This document shows positions 59,758-63,931 of a DNA stretch of 63,931 nucleotides, one piece after another. A program made the translations under genes and the position numbers. Numbering within the stretch: position 1 is the stretch's first letter; each line of letters begins with the position of its first letter. The notes beneath the pieces are model-generated. The model was not told the DNA's origin. It ran no database searches and was given only the letters and a program-made list of their open reading frames with translations. Source of the DNA: Gordonia rhizosphera NBRC 16068 (GTDB lineage: Bacteria; Actinomycetota; Actinomycetes; Mycobacteriales; Mycobacteriaceae); NCBI RefSeq assembly GCF_000298195.1, contig NZ_BAHC01000191.1, forward strand, positions 1 through 63,931, read 5' to 3'.

Positions 59758-61051
59758 CGTGGTGGTGACCGGGGTGATGCGGCGGGTGGAGGACCCGGAC
59801 CACCGTGGCGCCGATGAGGTAGAGCACCATCCCCAGAATCGGCAGTCCCACCGACTTCCCGTCGACCGGGATCGCGAACGCCGCGAGGGTCACCGAGGCG
59901 ACGTAGGCGATGTTGAAGACCGCGTCCTGCACGGAGAACACCTGGCCGCGCACCATGTCGCTGGTGTCGACCTGCATGCTGAAGTCGCCGCACAGCTTCG
60001 CGATCTGCCCGATCAGGCCGAGGGCGAAGGCGGCGATGCAGATGACCACGGCGTGGAAGGTCAGCAGCGAGATCTCGGCGACCGCCCCCACGGCGAGCGC
60101 GATGCACAGCGTGCGCCGGCGCCCGAACCGTTCGACCGAGTAGGGGGTGACCACCGCCGCGAGGAACGCCCCGCCGGCGGTGAACCCGGCCACCACACCC
60201 ACGCCGAGAAGTCCGTCGCCGCCGCCGGCGTGTTTGCTCATCACCAGCAGCATCAGGGTGTTCATGCCGAACACGAGTCGGTGGGCACCGATCGCCGAGA
60301 GCGCAGCGGACACGGTGCGCGAGCGCACCACCGCACGGGCACCGTGCAGCAGGCCGACCGACACGGCGTGCAGCGCGGACCGCCCCGGATCGTCGGGTTC
60401 GTCGGGTCCCAGTTCCAGGCGGGCGAAGCCATGCGCGATGGCGGCCGAGACGAGGGCGATCGCCACACCGGCGAGCGTCGTCGTCGCGCTGCCGGTGTTG
60501 TCGGGACCGAACAGCAGACGCAACAGTGCGACGATCCCGGCACCGACCGCGAGCATGCCCGCACCGAGGGTGGTGAACAGTGCGTTGGTCGCGACGATCA
60601 CATCGTGGTGCGCGACGTGCGGCAGACCCGCGGACAGACCCGAGGCGACGAACCGGCTCGCCCCGGTGACCGCCAGGGCGCCGATCAGGACGACGGTGTC
60701 ACTGGCCCCCGTCGCGATCGAGATCGAGACCAGTCCGATCATCACGGCCCGCAGGATGTTGGCGTACATCAGGACATTGCGCCGGTCCCAGTGATCGAGC
60801 AGCGCACCGGCGAACGGCCCGATCAGCGAGTAGGGCAACAGCAGGACCGCGAGACCCCCGGCGACGGCGAGCGGATCGGAGTGGCGTTCCGGGTTGAACA
60901 GAATCGCGCCGAACAGCGCGGCCTGGAACACGCCGTCGGTGATCTGGCTGGTGAGCCGCACGGCAAGCAACCGCCCGAGACCAGGGGAGTGGCCGAGCGA
61001 GTTGATGAACCCCCGCACACCGCGGGAGTCGTGCGGAGGGGCGGACGTCAC
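59717..61051 (-). CDS. Major facilitator superfamily transporter
   Basis: 444 residues, about 12 membrane segments (LAVLLLPYSLIGPFAGALLDH with the A-motif-like LLDHWDRRNVL; VVLIGALAVTGASRFVA; AVGAVAEISLLTFHAVVI). Matches the Rv0037c position next to yqgE. Substrate unknown. The C-terminal His/Pro-rich tail (HPPHHPGHHHV) could bind metal. Overlaps the calcium-repeat gene on the other strand. Confidence 0.9.
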   Translation of the reverse strand: MTSAPPHDSRGVRGFINSLGHSPGLGRLLAVRLTSQITDGVFQAALFGAILFNPERHSDPLAVAGGLAVLLLPYSLIGPFAGALLDHWDRRNVLMYANILRAVMIGLVSISIATGASDTVVLIGALAVTGASRFVASGLSAGLPHVAHHDVIVATNALFTTLGAGMLAVGAGIVALLRLLFGPDNTGSATTTLAGVAIALVSAAIAHGFARLELGPDEPDDPGRSALHAVSVGLLHGARAVVRSRTVSAALSAIGAHRLVFGMNTLMLLVMSKHAGGGDGLLGVGVVAGFTAGGAFLAAVVTPYSVERFGRRRTLCIALAVGAVAEISLLTFHAVVICIAAFALGLIGQIAKLCGDFSMQVDTSDMVRGQVFSVQDAVFNIAYVASVTLAAFAIPVDGKSVGLPILGMVLYLIGATVVRVLHPPHHPGHHHVTDPRIGANGHPG

Positions 61052-61099
61052 TGATTCAGACTAGCGACCCCGACGGGCGGATCATGCCATGATGGTGAG

Positions 61100-61747
61100 G
61101 TGGCCGGCGGCGACGAATCAGAGGACCCGACCCCCGAGTTCTATTCGGAGGGTGCGCGTGACGCGGGACCCGATGTCTCGCGCGCGGGACGGGTTCGGCC
61201 GGGCACGCTGCTGCTGGCGTCGACCGATCTGATCGAGCCCACATTCGCCCGCACGGTGATCTACATGATGGAACACAACGAGGCCGGGAGCCTCGGTGTG
61301 GTCATCAACCGGATGAGTCAGACCGCCGTGCACAACCTGTTGCCGCAGTGGACCGAAATCGCGGCGTCACCGCGCGCACTGTTCGTCGGCGGTCCGGTGA
61401 AACAGGATGCCGCGCTATGCCTGGGCGTGGTCAAGCACGGCGCGAACATCGACGGGTACGAGGCCCTGCGGCCGATCGACGGCCGGGTGGTGCTCGTCGA
61501 CCTCGACGCAGATCCGGCGGACCTGACCGAGGTCCTCGACGGCGTGCGTATCTTCGCCGGCTATGCGGGCTGGGGCATCGGACAACTCGAAGGCGAACTC
61601 GAGCAGAACAGCTGGATGCTGGCGTCGGCGTTGGCCCGGGATCTGCTCGCCCCACCCGCGGCCGACCTGTGGGCCGGCGTGCTGCGCCGACAGCCGTGGC
61701 CGTTGCCGTTGGTCGCCACTCATCCGATCGATCTCAGCCGGAACTAA
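61100..61747 (+). CDS. YqgE/AlgH family protein (UPF0301)
   Basis: 215 residues from GTG 61100. Conserved blocks GTLLLASTDLIEPTFARTVIYMMEHNEAGSLG (RPGTLL start), VVINRMSQ, LFVGGPVKQD and FAGYAGWGIGQLEGELEQNSWML. Function in the family is not firmly known. Homologue of Rv0038, again next to the MFS gene. Confidence 0.94.
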   Translation: MAGGDESEDPTPEFYSEGARDAGPDVSRAGRVRPGTLLLASTDLIEPTFARTVIYMMEHNEAGSLGVVINRMSQTAVHNLLPQWTEIAASPRALFVGGPVKQDAALCLGVVKHGANIDGYEALRPIDGRVVLVDLDADPADLTEVLDGVRIFAGYAGWGIGQLEGELEQNSWMLASALARDLLAPPAADLWAGVLRRQPWPLPLVATHPIDLSRN

Positions 61748-61779
61748 GTTTCAGCTGAGGCCGCTCGCGTCGACCGGTG

Positions 61780-62445
61780 TCATTCGCTGGTGTGATTGTC
61801 CGGGTAGGCGGTCACCGCGAGAAACCGGATCGGTAGCCGCACCAGATCGTGCGGTCCGTGGATGCCCTCACCGTCGAGCAGCAGGGCGTCGCCCGGGCGC
61901 AGGGTGTACTCGGCGGTGCCGTGGCCGTAGACCATCTCGCCCTCGAGCATGTAGAGCAGTTCGGTGCCGGGGTGTTGAAAACGTGGAAACACCTCGCTGT
62001 CGTCGGTGAGGGTCACCAGCACCGGTTCGAGCCGCTTGTGTTGTCCCCGCAGCCCACCCAGCATTTCGTAGTGGTGTCCGATCCGGGTGCCGCGCCCGAC
62101 GATGACCGCACCCCGGCCGGACTCGGTGTAGACCGCCTCGCGCGCCACGTCGGCGTCGCGGAACAGCGAGGTCACCGGGACGTCGAGACCGGCGGCGAGC
62201 CTGGCCAGGGTGGACAGGCTGCACGAGGTCTGCGCGTTCTCGATCTTCGACAGCATCGCCTTGGAGATGCCGACCTTGGCTGCCATGTCGGCGACCGACA
62301 TGCCCGCGTTGCGGCGCAACAGGCGGACCTGATGCGCGATCGCGGCCTCGAGGTCATTACCCGTCGGAGCGTCCGCGGCCACCTCCCGCTGCACGGGTGC
62401 CGGGTCGCCGGTGTCGCGGACGGTCTTCGTCAGATCGGCTGCCAT
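61780..62445 (-). CDS. XRE-family regulator with cupin sensor domain
   Basis: 221 residues. HTH_3 at about 32-85 (VRLLRRNAGMSVADMAAKVG, ISKAMLSKIENAQTSCSLS), then a cupin with HPGTELLYMLEGEMVYGHG and LRPGDALLLDGEGIHGPHDL. Such proteins sense a small ligand through the cupin and repress nearby transport or catabolic genes. Downstream of the BASS transporter on the same strand. Confidence 0.92.
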   Translation of the reverse strand: MAADLTKTVRDTGDPAPVQREVAADAPTGNDLEAAIAHQVRLLRRNAGMSVADMAAKVGISKAMLSKIENAQTSCSLSTLARLAAGLDVPVTSLFRDADVAREAVYTESGRGAVIVGRGTRIGHHYEMLGGLRGQHKRLEPVLVTLTDDSEVFPRFQHPGTELLYMLEGEMVYGHGTAEYTLRPGDALLLDGEGIHGPHDLVRLPIRFLAVTAYPDNHTSE

Positions 62446-62457
62446 GTCCGCATTCTA

Positions 62458-62476
62458 GCGAACATTGTTTACTCGC
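62458..62476. promoter_or_regulatory. Possible operator upstream of the XRE-cupin gene
   Basis: GCGAACATTGTTTACTCGC is an imperfect inverted repeat (GCGA...TCGC around AACA-TTG-TTT) immediately upstream of the XRE-cupin start (12 bases). Resembles the GTTTAC-type sites of related regulators. Confidence 0.4.
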
Positions 62477-62500
62477 AGTGGACGAATTGTTGCGGACGGA

Positions 62501-63511
62501 TCACGCGTGCGCGGCGGCTGTCTCCGCTTCCCGCCCGTATCGGGTCGCCAACCACGAGCACAGGATCAGCTGGATCTGATGGAAGATCATCAGTGGCAGC
62601 ACGATGAGACCGACGGTCGAGCCGGCGAACAGGACCGTCGCCATCGGCAGGCCGGTGGCGAGGCTCTTCTTGGTCCCGCAGAACTGGATCGCGATGGTGT
62701 CGCCGCGATCGAACCCGAGACGTCGCGGCACCCAACGGGTCACCACCAGCATCACCGACACCAGGATCAGTGAGATCACCGCGACGGCGATGATCTGGCC
62801 GGCGTCCACGACCGACCAGATGCCCTCGCGCACGCCCTCACTGAACGCCGAGTAGACGACGAGCACGATCGAGCCGCGGTCGGCCAGTTTGGTGACCTTG
62901 GCATGACGGCCGAAGAATCCGCCCACCCAGGGGCGGGCGAGCTGACCGACGATGAACGGCACCAGGATCTGAGCGACGATCTTGAGCACCGAGGTGCCGT
63001 CGATCTGGACACCGCTGGTCGTGGTCATCAGCGCCACCACCAGTAGGGGGGTCAGGAACACGCCGATGATGTTGGAGGCCGACGCGCTGACGATCGCGCC
63101 GGGCACATTGCCGCGGGCGATCGAGGTGAACGCGATGGACGACTGCACCGTCGAGGGCACGAGGCACAGGTACAGCAACCCGTTGTAGAGATCTTCGCCG
63201 ACGATGGGTTCGACGACCGGGCGGATGGCCAGCCCGAGGATCGGGAAGACGACGAAGGTGAACGTCAGGATCGTCGTGTGCAGGCGCCAGTGTTTGAGCC
63301 CCTCGAGGGCCTCGCGTGGATGTAGCCGGGTGCCGTAGAGGAAGAACAGCGCGGCGATCGCGACGGTGACCACCCAGTCCAGCAGGTCGGCGGCGGTGCC
63401 GCGGGCGGGAAGGAACGCGGCGATGATGACCGCGGCCAGAATGGCCAGGATGAAGCCGTCGACGGGGGAGCGGTTCAGCAGGTCACGGGCGACTGCGAGT
63501 GGGTTGGGCAC
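62501..63511 (-). CDS. Bile acid:sodium symporter (BASS) family transporter
   Basis: 336 residues, about ten membrane segments. The SBF-like signature LVPSTVQSSIAFTSIARGN and SASASNIIGVFLTPLL, and the second half FCGTKKSLATGLPMATVLF, are typical of the YocS/ACR3-like BASS group. It carries organic anions with Na+ or H+. Substrate unknown. Six bases downstream of the SdpI-like gene. Confidence 0.92.
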   Translation of the reverse strand: MPNPLAVARDLLNRSPVDGFILAILAAVIIAAFLPARGTAADLLDWVVTVAIAALFFLYGTRLHPREALEGLKHWRLHTTILTFTFVVFPILGLAIRPVVEPIVGEDLYNGLLYLCLVPSTVQSSIAFTSIARGNVPGAIVSASASNIIGVFLTPLLVVALMTTTSGVQIDGTSVLKIVAQILVPFIVGQLARPWVGGFFGRHAKVTKLADRGSIVLVVYSAFSEGVREGIWSVVDAGQIIAVAVISLILVSVMLVVTRWVPRRLGFDRGDTIAIQFCGTKKSLATGLPMATVLFAGSTVGLIVLPLMIFHQIQLILCSWLATRYGREAETAAAHA

Positions 63512-63517
63512 CGGCGC

Positions 63518-63931
63518 TCAGGGCTGTGCCGACTCGCTGCCGGCCGTCTCGCTGCTGCACACCCCGCGCAGCGAGCATGCGCCGCAACTGGAGCTGCCGC
63601 AGTCGTCGGCGGGATCGGCGGTATCGGGGCTGGGCGCCTCGGTCGCTGCCTCGTGGGCGCTGCCCGAGCAACAGCCACATCCGGCGTCGTCGGCCGGGAC
63701 GGCCGCCGCGGCTCGCACGGCCATGCCGCTGACCATGCCGACGACGACCAACGCGACGAGCAGACCCACGACGGCGAACACGACCGACCAGGCGCCGTCG
63801 ACGCCGAGGGTGAGGACGCCGCTCAGGACGAGGATGCCGGCGGCACCCAGCATGCCGGGGCCGGCGACGCGGTTGGCCACGCCGAACGCCTCCTCGGAGC
63901 GCATCGTCTCGTCGGTGCGGACACCGAGACG
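63518..63931 (-). CDS. SdpI-like membrane protein with Cys-rich tail (partial, 5' end outside window)
   Basis: The frame is open past the right edge; nine codons (RLGVRTDET) before ATG 63904 match the SdpI family ahead of SEEAFGVANR, so the gene continues upstream. Two membrane segments are visible (MLGAAGILVLSGVLTLG, VVFAVVGLLVALVVVGMV). The C-terminus has an unusual cysteine run, CGCCSG and CGSSSCGACSLRGVC, a possible metal-binding or thiol tail. SdpI proteins include a toxin-immunity/signalling family, but most actinobacterial members are uncharacterised. Confidence 0.78.
   Translation of the reverse strand, partial: RLGVRTDETMRSEEAFGVANRVAGPGMLGAAGILVLSGVLTLGVDGAWSVVFAVVGLLVALVVVGMVSGMAVRAAAAVPADDAGCGCCSGSAHEAATEAPSPDTADPADDCGSSSCGACSLRGVCSSETAGSESAQP

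Overview
The window is high-GC actinobacterial chromosome around the replication origin. The order rpmH-dnaA-oriC-dnaN-gnd-recF-DUF721-gyrB-gyrA-DUF3566-tRNA-Ile-tRNA-Ala on one side, and rnpA-yidD-yidC-jag-rsmG-parA-parB-(Rv3916c-like)-cwlM-trxA-trxB-rsmA-sigM-murJ-(Rv3909-like)-mutT4-pcnA on the other, is the mycobacterial arrangement. The order Mycobacteriales is therefore secure. A Gordonia-like genus is my best guess, from general gene content and from the short REP-like repeats, but it is not proven.

Region 1 (1-16510) is an accessory island. It holds the C-terminal part of a GmrSD/DUF1524-type nuclease cut by the window edge, a two-gene ATPase module with no function I recognise (943-3781), a type I restriction-modification system (hsdR, hsdS, hsdM), an Mrr-type endonuclease co-transcribed with hsdM-hsdS, and a 613-residue GIY-YIG nuclease gene set between hsdR and mrr. 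It ends in a decayed mobile module (RHH protein, tyrosine-recombinase-like gene with an in-frame TAG, DDE transposase with about four frameshifts) that abuts the 3' end of tRNA-Ala. This tRNA 3' end is a plausible integration site.

Region 2 (16511-36281) is the replication and segregation core: gyrase genes, recF, dnaN, dnaA, oriC with DnaA boxes, ribosomal L34/RNase P, membrane insertase YidC, Jag, RsmG, and ParA/ParB with four parS sites, one of which contains the rsmG start codon.

Region 3 (36423-53010) carries envelope, redox and stress genes: CwlM (regulator of peptidoglycan precursor synthesis), thioredoxin/thioredoxin reductase, SigM with its anti-sigma factor, MurJ with a pseudokinase tail, a large exported membrane protein, a Nudix hydrolase and the CCA-adding enzyme. 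A TetR/fatty-acid-hydroxylase pair with two inverted-repeat operators lies between sigM and murJ.

Region 4 (53011-63931) is more variable: an IS21 istA scrap, a secreted lipase, a diacylglycerol-kinase-like gene divergent from a tetR-glpD operon, an EgtE-like PLP enzyme, a calcium-repeat protein, an MFS transporter, YqgE/AlgH, and an SdpI-like/BASS-transporter/XRE-cupin run cut by the right edge. No rRNA genes, CRISPR arrays or intact insertion sequences were seen.
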